DNA of 44,911 nt from positions 1-44,911 of the forward strand of contig NZ_JAODOO010000022.1 in NCBI RefSeq assembly GCF_025398335.1. Reading direction: 5' to 3'. Below the pieces are notes generated by a model. It was not told the DNA's origin and ran no database searches. It saw only the letters and a program-made list of their open reading frames with translations. Below, piece by piece: positions 17,099 through 26,054 of this stretch. How positions within the stretch are numbered: the stretch's first letter is position 1; every line of letters starts with the position of its first letter. A program made the translations under genes and the position numbers. This DNA is from Clostridium sp. CX1. Lineage in GTDB: Bacteria; Bacillota; Clostridia; Clostridiales; Clostridiaceae.

Positions 17099-17764
17099 AT
17101 GAAAAAATTGTTATATATTACAGTTAACTCAAAACCTGAGGAAATATCTACTAGTAAAAAAGTAGGAAGAGAATTTGTTATCCGTTTCTTATCTAAGAAT
17201 CCCGAATATCGCATGGAGGAACTTGATCTTTATAATGAAGATATTCCTGAGATAAACCACAGAATATTTACCGGTAGAGGAGAGCCTGTATCAGGTAATG
17301 CTTATGATTCCTTATTAACAGGAGAGAAAAAATCAGTGAAAAGAATTATTGAGCTATGCGACCAATTTTTAAGTGCAGATACCTATGTAATTGCTGCACC
17401 AATGTGGAGCTCAAGCTTTCCTGCAAGACTTAAGAGATATGTAGATTGCATAATAATTAATAATAAAACAATAAAGATATATGAGCATAATGTAAAAGGT
17501 CTCCTAGACGATAAAGAAAGAGCTATGATTTACATCCAGTCTTCTGGAGGAGTTTATCCAAAGCTTTTCAATGGAATACTTAACCATGGAGTAGATTATT
17601 TTCAAGATATATTCAAATTTTTAGGTGTCAGCAATTTTGAAAAAATACTTGTACAAGGAGTGGATGACCCTTCTGTTGGCAAAGATAAAGCAATTGCAAA
17701 AGCCTACAAAGATATAGATAGCATAGTAAAGAAACTGTCTCAAAGTTCTTTACTTCATATATAA
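17099..17764 (+). CDS. azoR: FMN-dependent NADH:quinone/azo oxidoreductase
   Basis: A 221-residue flavodoxin-like protein of the AzoR family, which reduces quinones and azo compounds in the cytoplasm with NADH via FMN. Visible features are the N-terminal strand MKKLLYITVNSKPEEISTS with the phosphate-binding loop and the FMN-contacting APMWSSSFPARLKRYVD (about 99-115), followed by a typical SSGGVY stretch near 145. AAGGTG precedes the ATG. About 240 bases of AT-rich DNA separate it from divergent proC. The native substrate is not known. Confidence 0.88.
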   Translation: MKKLLYITVNSKPEEISTSKKVGREFVIRFLSKNPEYRMEELDLYNEDIPEINHRIFTGRGEPVSGNAYDSLLTGEKKSVKRIIELCDQFLSADTYVIAAPMWSSSFPARLKRYVDCIIINNKTIKIYEHNVKGLLDDKERAMIYIQSSGGVYPKLFNGILNHGVDYFQDIFKFLGVSNFEKILVQGVDDPSVGKDKAIAKAYKDIDSIVKKLSQSSLLHI

Positions 17765-17766
17765 AT

Positions 17767-17842
17767 AAAAAGCGCCAAGCCTTTGCGAAGCTACTGAAAA
17801 ACCTCTGCTTTTCAATAGCCTCGCCTTTGCCTGACGTTTTTT
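17767..17842. terminator. Long imperfect palindrome, bidirectional terminator
   Basis: Two 34-base arms (17,767-17,800 and 17,809-17,842) pair over most of their length, with an internal loop of four bases and several transition mismatches. A- and T-runs flank it. It lies between convergent genes (azoR, plus; YjfB-like gene, minus). The arms are longer than a normal terminator needs. Confidence 0.75.
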
Positions 17843-17876
17843 GTTTATCTGTATAGCAGACTATTACCCTTTTACG

Positions 17877-18053
17877 CTACACCCTTGTGTCAATGTGATT
17901 ACCTAAGTTAGGACTAGCTGCTTTTTCTAACATTTCTGTCATAGCTGCAGCAGTTTCTTTACCTGAATTCATCGCAAGCTTCATTACTGAAAGACTAGCC
18001 TGTTCCATAACTTTACTTTGATTCATAACTACTGATAATCCTGCAATATCCAT
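17877..18053 (-). CDS. YjfB-like putative motility protein
   Basis: A 58-residue protein starting MDIAGLSVVMNQSKVMEQAS and ending LGNHIDTRV, which matches the small YjfB family (putative motility protein, often controlled by flagellar sigma factors). The body is a single amphipathic helix pair rich in Met, Ala and Ser. An ATG 11 codons upstream opens a longer frame, but GGGAAG sits close to the ATG at 18,053 and the family starts with MDI. Function in motility is inferred from the family name only; no flagellar genes are near. Confidence 0.8.
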   Translation of the reverse strand: MDIAGLSVVMNQSKVMEQASLSVMKLAMNSGKETAAAMTEMLEKAASPNLGNHIDTRV

Positions 18054-18132
18054 GTTAACACTTCCCTTCTTTTCACAAAATATCATGCATATATAATTTA
18101 TTATCGTGCTTTGGCAAACTTTCTTAAACTTT

Positions 18133-19098
18133 CTAAAGTTTATGCATTAGTAAGCTGTCAGCTTCTCTGATATATTCGGTTAATACTTTTGCAGATTGGG
18201 CAAGCTGTTTTAATTCTTCATTATCTAAGTTTATAATCCCAATCTCACTAACTCCCTTCTTATGAAGAAAAGATGGTAAACTTAAAAATACCTTTTTTAT
18301 ATCATACTCTCCAGTTAACAGTGTGGAAATAGGAAGCATATCTTCTGAAAAACCAAGAATATTTTCTATAATTTTTACAACGGAACTAGATATTGCATAG
18401 CAGCTGTGTTCATTTCCAAGTCTTATATTCCACCCTGCCCTTTTGGTTTCTTCTAAAATCTCTTCTCTGCCTTTATAATCTAAAATAAGCTTTCTTGTGC
18501 TCAGGTATTGCTGTAAATCTATTCCTAAATACCTTGTTCGGCTCCATACCGGCACCATAGAATCTCCATGTTCCCCAATGATTTCTGCCTGGATTTTTGA
18601 TGCCTTAATTCCAAATCTTTCACTTAGTATATACTTGAATCTTAATGTATCTAAAAGTGTACCAGAACCTATTATTCTTGAATGTGGAAATCCTGAAAGT
18701 TTATATGCAACATAAGCCATGATATCCACAGGATTTGTCACTACTATGATAACTGACTCAGGGCTATACTTAACTAATTTAGGGATAATATCTTTATACA
18801 TATTTATATTATTCTCTAGCACGTCCATTCTTGTGCCATCCTTCTTTGGAAGCGCTCCCCCAGCTATAATAACAATATCTGAATTAAAAGAGTCCTCAAA
18901 ATCCCCACTCCTAATATCTGTTTCTGTTGTACAAGTCCTGCAATGAGCTAGGTCTAAAGCCTTTACTCTAGCCCTTCCTTCAGTTCTATTTATCAAGATT
19001 ATTTCCCTGGCAAGCCCTTTTAACATAAGTGTATAAGCAACTGTAGAACCAATAGTACCTGCCCCAATAATTGTGATTTTATTTCCCTCCCTAATCAT
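18133..19098 (-). CDS. Divergent L-lactate/malate dehydrogenase-family enzyme
   Basis: A 321-residue 2-hydroxyacid dehydrogenase. The NAD-fold loop GAGTIGST (12-19), catalytic His177 in GEHGDS, its partner Asp150, and the substrate-binding Arg153 and Arg90 are present. Two key sites differ from standard L-lactate dehydrogenase. The acidic residue after beta-2 that holds the NAD ribose is replaced by Asn37-Arg38, which suggests NADP(H). The specificity residue (Gln102 in LDH, Arg in MDH) is Pro84 in GALPKKDGTR. It may therefore reduce another 2-oxoacid. GGAGG precedes the ATG. It seems to be a single-gene unit. Confidence 0.85.
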   Translation of the reverse strand: MIREGNKITIIGAGTIGSTVAYTLMLKGLAREIILINRTEGRARVKALDLAHCRTCTTETDIRSGDFEDSFNSDIVIIAGGALPKKDGTRMDVLENNINMYKDIIPKLVKYSPESVIIVVTNPVDIMAYVAYKLSGFPHSRIIGSGTLLDTLRFKYILSERFGIKASKIQAEIIGEHGDSMVPVWSRTRYLGIDLQQYLSTRKLILDYKGREEILEETKRAGWNIRLGNEHSCYAISSSVVKIIENILGFSEDMLPISTLLTGEYDIKKVFLSLPSFLHKKGVSEIGIINLDNEELKQLAQSAKVLTEYIREADSLLMHKL

Positions 19099-19218
19099 AG
19101 TTTCCCCTCCAAAATTCTTAATTAGACAAACATCCTTGAAACTCAGGTTTCTTATAAAAATTTCTTTAATAGTTAATATCCATATAAATTAATTATAATA
19201 CATCTTCCTTAAAAATCC

Positions 19219-19254
19219 AAAAAGACACTAGATATTTAATCTTAGTGCCTTTTT
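19219..19254 (-). terminator. Intrinsic terminator after the siderophore-binding protein gene
   Basis: Stem AAAAAG-CACTA against TAGTG-CTTTTT with one mismatch, with a T-run on the minus strand. It follows the stop of the binding-protein gene by about 30 bases. Confidence 0.82.
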
Positions 19255-19284
19255 CTATCTTCTGTTTCTAATTTAGTAATTTTT

Positions 19285-20244
19285 TTATATTTTGTTTGAC
19301 TTTATAATATTTTCTATATCATTAAGCATTAAATTAGCAGATCTTACTCCTCCAGAAGTATTCCATATCGCATCATCTACAAGATATACTTTTCCACTTT
19401 TAGCCACCCCCAAATTCTGGAACATAGGGTCTTGTATCCATTCTTTCTCTCTTGCAGCTCCTTCACCATTTCCAGTTTCGTATGTATAGTAAAACATTAC
19501 ATCTCCATCTGCTTCTTTTAATCTTTCTTTTCCAATTTCTATAGTAAATTCATCGCTTCTCTGATTTTCTGGTCTAGCAAAACCTATTTGTTTAAATATA
19601 TTTCCTGCAAAGGTATCTCCTAAGTAAACTCTAGTCTTTCCTGGCATAAATCTTACTAAAGACACTTCTGTTTTAAGCTTCTCTCCTGCAAGCTTTGCAA
19701 TGTCTTTAGCCCTATTATCGAATTTCCCAATTATCTCTTTTCCTTCATTCTCTTTGTTCAGTACTTTTGCATAGAATTCAAAATTAGTTTTCCACTCTCC
19801 TCTAAGAGTATCTGAATATACTGTTGGTGCTATTTGAGATAATTGATTATAGATTTTCTCATGTCTCATTTTATTTCCAATAATTAAATCTGGCTTTAAT
19901 GCTGCCACTGCTTCTATATTAATCTGACTTTCAAAACCTAAGTTTTGAACTCCTTCCATATCCTTCTCAATGTGCTTGTACCAAGGCTTTCCTGTCCATG
20001 ATTGAGCTGCTCCAATAGGTTTTACCCCTAATTCAAGCAATGCCTCTGTCCCTTCATTAGTAAGTATTACTATTCTTTTAGGCTCATCTATAATTTCTGT
20101 TTTTCCCATAGCATGTTCTATAACCCTTGATGCTTTATCAGATGTTTCCTGTGGTTTTTCTGAGCTTTTACTTCCTGCACAAGCAGTAAGTGAAAAAGCT
20201 ATAACTAAAACACCTAATGACTTTGAAAATTTTTTAAACTTCAT
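19285..20244 (-). CDS. Ferric-siderophore ABC transporter substrate-binding lipoprotein
   Basis: A 319-residue class III periplasmic-type binding protein, anchored outside the membrane by a lipid. The N terminus is a lipoprotein signal with the lipobox LTAC ending at Cys22. The mature part has IIDEPKRIVILTNEGTEALLELGVKPIGA, typical of FhuD/FepB-like binding proteins for iron-hydroxamate or catecholate siderophores, then the long central helix region and the C-terminal lobe with a VYLVDDAIW stretch. It is divergent from the two permease genes and ATPase gene, with a Fur box in the shared gap. Siderophore type cannot be fixed. Confidence 0.9.
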   Translation of the reverse strand: MKFKKFSKSLGVLVIAFSLTACAGSKSSEKPQETSDKASRVIEHAMGKTEIIDEPKRIVILTNEGTEALLELGVKPIGAAQSWTGKPWYKHIEKDMEGVQNLGFESQINIEAVAALKPDLIIGNKMRHEKIYNQLSQIAPTVYSDTLRGEWKTNFEFYAKVLNKENEGKEIIGKFDNRAKDIAKLAGEKLKTEVSLVRFMPGKTRVYLGDTFAGNIFKQIGFARPENQRSDEFTIEIGKERLKEADGDVMFYYTYETGNGEGAAREKEWIQDPMFQNLGVAKSGKVYLVDDAIWNTSGGVRSANLMLNDIENIIKSNKI

Positions 20245-20325
20245 GCTAACACTCCTCTACATTTTTTTTACATTTTAGATATTAACATAGGATTTTTTAA
20301 ATGCAAGTGACTTTCATTTATATTT

Positions 20326-20344
20326 GATAATGATTTTCATTGAC
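20326..20344. promoter_or_regulatory. Fur box between divergent iron-uptake genes
   Basis: GATAATGATTTTCATTGAC agrees with the 19-bp Fur consensus (GATAATGATWATCATTATC) at 15 positions by eye. It lies midway between the binding-protein gene and the permease operon, so one site could repress both in iron-replete cells. Confidence 0.82.
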
Positions 20345-20418
20345 AGCTATTTTTTATTGAACTATACTTGAAATAGGTCTGTTAACATAATATTGGTAAC
20401 AAAGGAGTGTGTCACTAT

Positions 20419-21441
20419 TTGAAGAATATAAATGGAATAATAAACTTAAGAGATAATAAACAGAAAATACTACTACTTGTCATACTAGTATTTTTCCTAA
20501 TGCTTAGTTTTTTCGCTAGTATTTTACTGGGTTATACGAAAACATCCCTTAGTGATTTAGTAAATACATATTTGAACTATTCAAACAGTACAGAGCATAT
20601 AGTCATAAAAACCTCTAGAATTCCAAGAGCACTTACTGCCCTCTTTGTCGGAGCTAGTTTAAGTGTTTCAGGCTTACTGATGCAAACACTTACTAAAAAT
20701 CCTATGGCATCACCTGGACTACTTGGTGTTAATTCTGGTGCGGCTTTCCTTATGGTCTTTATCTATAGCTTTTTCCCAACACTTTCTCAAGGCTATACAA
20801 TACTTTTTTCTTTCACTGGAGCTGCCGTTTCCGTAGTTCTTGTGTATGCCTTAGCAGGTGGACTGAGAGGTTCTATTCAAACTTTTGATCTAACTCTTGC
20901 TGGTGCTGCAATATCTGCCTTTTTTATGTCATTTACCCAAATGATACTGTATAAAGACCAGAAGACTATGGAGGAGATTATATATTGGTTAACAGGCTCT
21001 GTTGAAGGAAGAAGTGTAGATAGTTTAATGAAAGTAGTACCCTATATAATTATCGCTTTAATCTTTTCTTTTATTATATCAGGGAAATTAAATATATTTT
21101 CACTTGGAGAGGAAACTGCCAAGGGCCTTGGTATTAATACAGAGTTCTTAAAATTACAAATAATACTATTGGTAGTAGTACTAGCTGGTTCTTCAGTTGC
21201 CGTAGCTGGTCCAATAGGACTTGTAGGATTAATTGTTCCTCACATTACTCGTTCTTTTATTGGTTCTGAATTTAAATGGACAATTCCCTACAGCATAGTC
21301 TTAGGTTCTATATTTTTATTGTTAGCTGACATTGGTTCTCGTTTCCTAATTTATCCCAAGGAAGTTCCTGTTGGGGCATTAACAGCTATCATAGGTGCTC
21401 CATTTTTCATCTATATAGCTAGAAAGGTGGAAAATAACTAA
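20419..21441 (+). CDS. FecCD-family ferric-siderophore permease 1
   Basis: A 340-residue inner-membrane protein with about nine to ten helices of the BtuC/FecCD family. The family stretches RIPRALTALFVGASLSVSGL and the ATPase-contacting GLVGLIVPHITRSFIG (about 270-285) are clear. A frame from GTG at 20,407 overlaps the ribosome binding site AAAGGAG, so TTG at 20,419, eleven bases away, is the likely start. Its stop overlaps the start of the second permease by one base, so the two are coupled and probably form the heterodimeric channel. Confidence 0.92.
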   Translation: MKNINGIINLRDNKQKILLLVILVFFLMLSFFASILLGYTKTSLSDLVNTYLNYSNSTEHIVIKTSRIPRALTALFVGASLSVSGLLMQTLTKNPMASPGLLGVNSGAAFLMVFIYSFFPTLSQGYTILFSFTGAAVSVVLVYALAGGLRGSIQTFDLTLAGAAISAFFMSFTQMILYKDQKTMEEIIYWLTGSVEGRSVDSLMKVVPYIIIALIFSFIISGKLNIFSLGEETAKGLGINTEFLKLQIILLVVVLAGSSVAVAGPIGLVGLIVPHITRSFIGSEFKWTIPYSIVLGSIFLLLADIGSRFLIYPKEVPVGALTAIIGAPFFIYIARKVENN

Positions 21442-22508
21442 TGAAGAAATTTTTAATACTTCGAAAGAATAAATTTTCTTTTATATATGAAAAAAGAAAT
21501 CTTTTAATGTTACTACTTACACTAGTTATTTCTATATTAGGGTTGCTTTTTAGTTTAAGTATAGGCCAAAGTAATATACCTATAATAGATGTAATAAAAA
21601 CCTTATTAGCAAATGAAGCTAATGGAAATTCATTTATAATAAACACTATAAGACTTCCTAGAACATTATCTGCATTTTTAGTAGGAGCCTCTTTAGCACT
21701 TTCTGGTGCTATTCTGCAGGGAATTGTAAAGAATCCTTTAGCTGAGCCAAATATTATGGGTATAGTAGATAGTGGTTCTGTTGGTGCACTACTTTTCCTT
21801 ACTTTATTTACAGATCCTAAAAATAACTCCTTAACAACTAGCATATTCTATATGCCTGTATTTGCTTTTGTCGGAGCATTTATAGCAGTATTCTTAGTTT
21901 ATTTTCTATCATTTAAAAGGGGAGTTACACCTTATAGATTGATACTAATAGGTATAGGAATAGCTGGTGCTGCAAAAGCCATAACTTCTATATTACTTAT
22001 CAATGGACCAGTAGTATTTATTAAAGAAGCAAGTATTTGGGTTACTGGTTCTGTATATGGTACCAATTGGACTCACGTTAAGCTTTTGTCTATTTGGTTT
22101 TTAGTTCTTTTCCTAACTACTCTAATATATATTAGAGAGTTAAACATTCAAAACTTAGAGGATAACATTTCTAAAGGACTTGGAAGCTCTTTAGAAAAAA
22201 ACCGATTTATTCTTATGATTTTAAGTGCAGCTTTAGCCAGTGGTGCAGTAGCTGTAGGTGGAGGAATTAGTTTTGTAGGCTTGGTAGCACCGCATATATC
22301 TAGAAAATTAACTAATTCGTCCTTTGGAAATATAGTACCCCTTTCCATATTAATAGGTGGAATAATAGTAATGCTGTCTGACCTAGTTGCTAGAACCTTA
22401 TTCTTCCCTTTAGATTTACCTGTTGGAATATTTACAGCTGGGATAGGTGCACCATTCTTTATCTACCTACTAGTTAAAAATCAAAAGCTTTTAAAAGGAG
22501 GAAATTAA
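21441..22508 (+). CDS. FecCD-family ferric-siderophore permease 2
   Basis: A 355-residue inner-membrane protein with the same BtuC/FecCD fold as its neighbour. It has RLPRTLSAFLVGASLALSGA near residue 70 and the coupling helix GGISFVGLVAPHISRKL near 275. It carries a longer N-terminal cytoplasmic stretch of about 25 residues before the first helix. It starts on the last base of the preceding stop codon and ends directly before the ATPase gene, whose ribosome binding site lies in its last codons. Together the three genes form a complete importer. Confidence 0.92.
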   Translation: MKKFLILRKNKFSFIYEKRNLLMLLLTLVISILGLLFSLSIGQSNIPIIDVIKTLLANEANGNSFIINTIRLPRTLSAFLVGASLALSGAILQGIVKNPLAEPNIMGIVDSGSVGALLFLTLFTDPKNNSLTTSIFYMPVFAFVGAFIAVFLVYFLSFKRGVTPYRLILIGIGIAGAAKAITSILLINGPVVFIKEASIWVTGSVYGTNWTHVKLLSIWFLVLFLTTLIYIRELNIQNLEDNISKGLGSSLEKNRFILMILSAALASGAVAVGGGISFVGLVAPHISRKLTNSSFGNIVPLSILIGGIIVMLSDLVARTLFFPLDLPVGIFTAGIGAPFFIYLLVKNQKLLKGGN

Positions 22509-23300
22509 ATGAGTTTATTTGCTAGCAATTTAACCTTAGGTTATGGTGAAAATATAATTCTGAAAGATATTAATGTTACTATACCAAAGAATAAAATATC
22601 GATATTAGTAGGAAGTAACGGCTGTGGAAAGTCTACATTGCTGAAAACTATGTCTAGACTTCTAAAACCTATAAGTGGTACGGTCTTTTTAGAAGACTTT
22701 AATATATTTGAAAAATCTACAAAAGAAATTGCAAAAAAATTAGCTATACTTACTCAGTCACCTACGGCTCCTTCCGATTTAACTGTATTTAATATAGTAA
22801 AACAAGGGAGATACCCCTATCAAAATTGGTTTAGTCAATGGAGTAAAGAAGATGAAGATATTTTAAATTACGCACTAGAAAAAACTGGTTTACTAGATAT
22901 TAAACATAAAAAGCTTTCTGATCTTTCTGGCGGACAAAAACAAAGAGTTTGGATTGCTATGACACTAGCTCAACAGACAGATATTATTTTATTAGACGAA
23001 CCTACTAATCATTTAGATATAAAGTATAAAATTGAAGTGCTAGACTTATTAAAAAACTTAAATAAAACGGAAAAAAGAACTATTATAATTGTTCTGCATG
23101 ATATTAACTTAGCTTGTAGATATGCAGATCACGTTATCGCAGTAAAAGATGGAAAAATATATGGAGAAGGTAACCCCAATATAATTATAACTGAAAAACT
23201 AATAAAGGATGTATTTGATATAAATTCTAAAATAATTCAGTGTCCTTTATTTAGAACTCCAATGTGTATAACTTACCAGTCTCTAAGCAAAACTGTTTAA
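22509..23300 (+). CDS. Ferric-siderophore ABC transporter ATPase (FhuC/FepC-like)
   Basis: A 263-residue cytoplasmic ABC ATPase. Walker A GSNGCGKST is at 35-43, the signature LSGGQKQR near 139-146, and Walker B IILLDEPTNHLD near 158-169, followed by the H-loop His in VLHDINLA. These, with the FecCD permeases next to it, fit iron-siderophore uptake. The ATG follows AGGAGG placed in the end of the upstream permease gene. A terminator follows, closing the three-gene plus-strand operon. Confidence 0.93.
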   Translation: MSLFASNLTLGYGENIILKDINVTIPKNKISILVGSNGCGKSTLLKTMSRLLKPISGTVFLEDFNIFEKSTKEIAKKLAILTQSPTAPSDLTVFNIVKQGRYPYQNWFSQWSKEDEDILNYALEKTGLLDIKHKKLSDLSGGQKQRVWIAMTLAQQTDIILLDEPTNHLDIKYKIEVLDLLKNLNKTEKRTIIIVLHDINLACRYADHVIAVKDGKIYGEGNPNIIITEKLIKDVFDINSKIIQCPLFRTPMCITYQSLSKTV

Positions 23301-23336
23301 TATTCATATTTAAACTCATTAATAAAACTAAGATAA

Positions 23337-23398
23337 AAAAGTGTATTGTAAAGGTAGCTAGTTTCATAAAAATTTCTACTCCTTTACAATACACTTTT
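23337..23398 (+). terminator. Intrinsic terminator after the siderophore importer operon
   Basis: Perfect arms of about 17-18 bp (AAAAGTGTATTGTAAAGG and its complement at 23,337-23,354 and 23,381-23,398) with a 26-base loop, followed by a T-rich stretch. Confidence 0.85.
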
Positions 23399-23455
23399 AT
23401 TTTTTAATTTACTTATTAATATTCTTGTTTAAAATATAAACTAAATCTCTTACAA

Positions 23456-25090
23456 TTATGCTGTTTTTGAGCCTTTCCATTCCGCAACATAATCCTCTAA
23501 TATACGGTTAAGAACTTGTCCAATACGAGAATAAGATTCGTCATTTAGATTTGCAAGTGATATTCTTATAGACCATTCAGGGCCATCAAATCCACTTCCG
23601 CTTAATAGTACAATAGAAGACTCTTCTGCTAATCGTAAAAGAACATCTAATGGTTTATAATTATCTTGTAAATACTTAACAAACTCATTATTGTAGTTGC
23701 GACTAGCCCATTCTAATAAATCAAATTGTGTATAGTAAGCAGCATCAAAAGGATCTGCCTGTAAATCAAGCCCCAATCCATCAAACAATAATCTTTGACG
23801 GCGGCGACAGATGTCTTTTGTTAACTGTTTATAATTATTTTCTCTATCAAGGATTGCAAATAGTGAAAAGAATGCCATTTGCACCTGTTGCGGTGTTGAT
23901 AAGCCTGCAGTATGATTAAGTGCTACTTGACGACTATCTGCTACAATTCTATCGATAAAAGGAATGTTATCTGGATCAGTGGAAATCCCTGAGTAACGAA
24001 TCCTTGCTCTTTCTTTCCTATCCTTATCTTGTTCTTTTAATAACTTGTCAAATACGTTATCTTCATGAAGTGCAATAGTTCCAAGACGCCAGCCTGTTAC
24101 TCCAAAATACTTTGAGTAAGAATAAACCCCAATAGTGTTATATGGTAGATCAGCCATTAAAGAACGGAAATTATCTACAAAAGTACCATATACATCATCT
24201 GAAATAATCATTAAATTAGGATTACAATTTTCAACAATATTCTTTAAATGGTTAATGGTTTCTGGTTTCATTGCAACGGAAGCTGGATTGCTTGGGTTAA
24301 CTATAAAAAGCGCCTTTATAGTTGGGTCACATAATTTTTCAATTTCCTCTTCAGGGTACTGCCATGTACGTGTTCCATCTGACTTTGTTTCATCAGCTAA
24401 AATTTTGACAACTTCAAAATTATAACGTGGCAGATGAGGAATTTCTAAATAAGGTGTAAAAATTGGCGCCATTAATGCAATCTTATCTCCTTTTGACAGT
24501 ATATTATTTGCGATTAAGGAATCAAAAATATAACACATTCCTGCAGTAGCACCTTCTACAGCAAATATATTAAACTTTCCTTCAAGAGGCTCGTTGTAGC
24601 ATAACTCTTGGATGAGGTAATCCTGAACTACACTCTCAACATGTTTTAGCATTCTATCTGGTTGAGGATAATTATCTCCAATAATACCATCTGCTAACTC
24701 ATATATCCAATCATCCGCCTTAAATCCCTTCACTGTTACACCATAGTTTATTATTTTTCTTAATAGTTCAATCCCCGGAGCATTTCCGTTATTTTTTACA
24801 AACTCTAAAAATCGACTAGCAATTCCATCTTTTTTTGGCATTCCTGCTAAATCACCATCTGCCCATACTCTGCGACTCTCTTCAATAGCAAAGTGACCAA
24901 AAGTGAAAAAAGCTTCTCTTGGAGTTGCTGCAATCCAATTAGGATTCCCTCTACCTGCATCTAACAATGAATGTGTTCCACTTTTCTTTGATTCTTCTGC
25001 AAGACTAATCAATTTATCCTTAAGCTCAAAGGGGCTAATCTTACCATATACTCTTTCAATTTCTTCTCTTTGAATACTAAAATTACTCAT
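23456..25090 (-). CDS. Aspartate 4-decarboxylase / aspartate aminotransferase-like PLP enzyme
   Basis: A 544-residue fold-type I PLP enzyme. Length, the N-terminal LDAGRGNPNW, and YSYSKYFGVTGWRLG with the PLP Lys at 327 fit L-aspartate beta-decarboxylase, which forms alanine and CO2 from aspartate and has some transaminase activity. NPSNPASVAM (about 265-274) and the PLP-phosphate/pyridine Asp in ISDDVYG (about 296-302) are also visible. GGAGG precedes the ATG. An Lrp/AsnC-type regulator gene lies just upstream in the same direction (about 90-base gap) and probably controls it. No aspartate:alanine exchanger is seen nearby, so proton-motive use of the reaction is not shown. Confidence 0.9.
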   Translation of the reverse strand: MSNFSIQREEIERVYGKISPFELKDKLISLAEESKKSGTHSLLDAGRGNPNWIAATPREAFFTFGHFAIEESRRVWADGDLAGMPKKDGIASRFLEFVKNNGNAPGIELLRKIINYGVTVKGFKADDWIYELADGIIGDNYPQPDRMLKHVESVVQDYLIQELCYNEPLEGKFNIFAVEGATAGMCYIFDSLIANNILSKGDKIALMAPIFTPYLEIPHLPRYNFEVVKILADETKSDGTRTWQYPEEEIEKLCDPTIKALFIVNPSNPASVAMKPETINHLKNIVENCNPNLMIISDDVYGTFVDNFRSLMADLPYNTIGVYSYSKYFGVTGWRLGTIALHEDNVFDKLLKEQDKDRKERARIRYSGISTDPDNIPFIDRIVADSRQVALNHTAGLSTPQQVQMAFFSLFAILDRENNYKQLTKDICRRRQRLLFDGLGLDLQADPFDAAYYTQFDLLEWASRNYNNEFVKYLQDNYKPLDVLLRLAEESSIVLLSGSGFDGPEWSIRISLANLNDESYSRIGQVLNRILEDYVAEWKGSKTA

Positions 25091-25179
25091 TCTTACATCC
25101 TCCTATTTCCTATCTACTGCTATGATTTTCTATGAAAGTTAATTTAATAAACTTACATAGTTTTACTCCTATTATTTAA

Positions 25180-25623
25180 TTAAGTATTTTTTATATCATT
25201 TATTATGTTTTCTTTTTCAATTGAAGAAAGAATTATAAAGGTTTCTGTATTACCAAAGGTTTGTATCTTTCCGATAAGTTTTTCTAAGGCTGCAATGTCA
25301 TCAAGTCTGGCTTTTAAAATTTTGCAATAGGGACCTGTAACTTGATAGCATTCAATTATAGAATTTTCTCCTTTTACAAATTCCATAAACTTTTCAGACC
25401 CTTGAACGCTAGTTCCTACATTTATAAGCACATTGATTTTTTTCCCTAGTTTATCATAGTCTACAACTGCTTTATAACCAGTTATAATATTTTCCTCCTC
25501 AAGCCTCTTTACTCGTTCTGCTACTGCAGGTGCACTGAGAGCTACCCTTTGTGCGAGCTCCTTCATAGGTATTCTTCCGTCTTCCAGAAGTATCTCAACA
25601 ATTTTGTAGTCTGTAGAATCCAT
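25180..25623 (-). CDS. Lrp/AsnC-family transcriptional regulator
   Basis: A 147-residue regulator with an N-terminal winged helix-turn-helix (MDSTDYKIVEILLEDGRIPMKELAQRVALSAPAVAERVKRLEEENII, about 1-50) and a C-terminal RAM ligand-binding domain (about 65-140). Earlier in-frame starts give eight more residues, but GGAGG is seven bases before the ATG at 25,623. It lies upstream of aspartate 4-decarboxylase on the same strand and probably senses an amino acid such as aspartate or alanine; the ligand is a guess. Confidence 0.9.
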   Translation of the reverse strand: MDSTDYKIVEILLEDGRIPMKELAQRVALSAPAVAERVKRLEEENIITGYKAVVDYDKLGKKINVLINVGTSVQGSEKFMEFVKGENSIIECYQVTGPYCKILKARLDDIAALEKLIGKIQTFGNTETFIILSSIEKENIINDIKNT

Positions 25624-26054
25624 AAACATTCCTCCTAGAAAAACCATCTTTTCTCTTATTATAAAATGAAATGAATAAATAATTCCTATTTTAATAGACT
25701 ATATTTGCAAGCCCCTTTAAGGTAAAACTATTTAAATTCATCTGTCATTTTTAAATTGTTTTTATTTTAGCACAGCACAATCACTATGTACATGTATAAA
25801 GTAATGCTATTTCATGTTTTTGTGTTATTAAATTAGTTGTTTGTGAAAAAAACTTAACTTAATAACAAATAAACTTATTTAAACCTAACTAAATATAGTC
25901 ATTAAATAAGTAAATTTCAGTAAATAAAAGCACTTTTAATATTGTTCAAATTAAACAATATTAAAAGTGCTTATTTCTAACTAGTAAATAAGTATTAACT
26001 TTATAATTCTTAAGATACTTAAATATAAAATGGGTATTTGTTAACTAATATAAG
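25624..26054. other. AT-rich intergenic region with two hairpins
   Basis: This should hold the promoter of the Lrp/AsnC gene and the terminator of the flavodoxin gene. Besides the terminator (separate entry), a 10-bp inverted repeat, ACTTATTTAA at 25,873-25,882 and its complement at 25,902-25,911, may be an operator or chance in AT-rich DNA. No coding sequence is seen. Confidence 0.5.
25928..25972 (-). terminator. Intrinsic terminator after the flavodoxin gene
   Basis: A perfect 19-bp stem (AAGCACTTTTAATATTGTT and its complement, seven-base loop) with a T-rich stretch on the minus strand. It follows the flavodoxin stop by about 80 bases. Confidence 0.85.
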
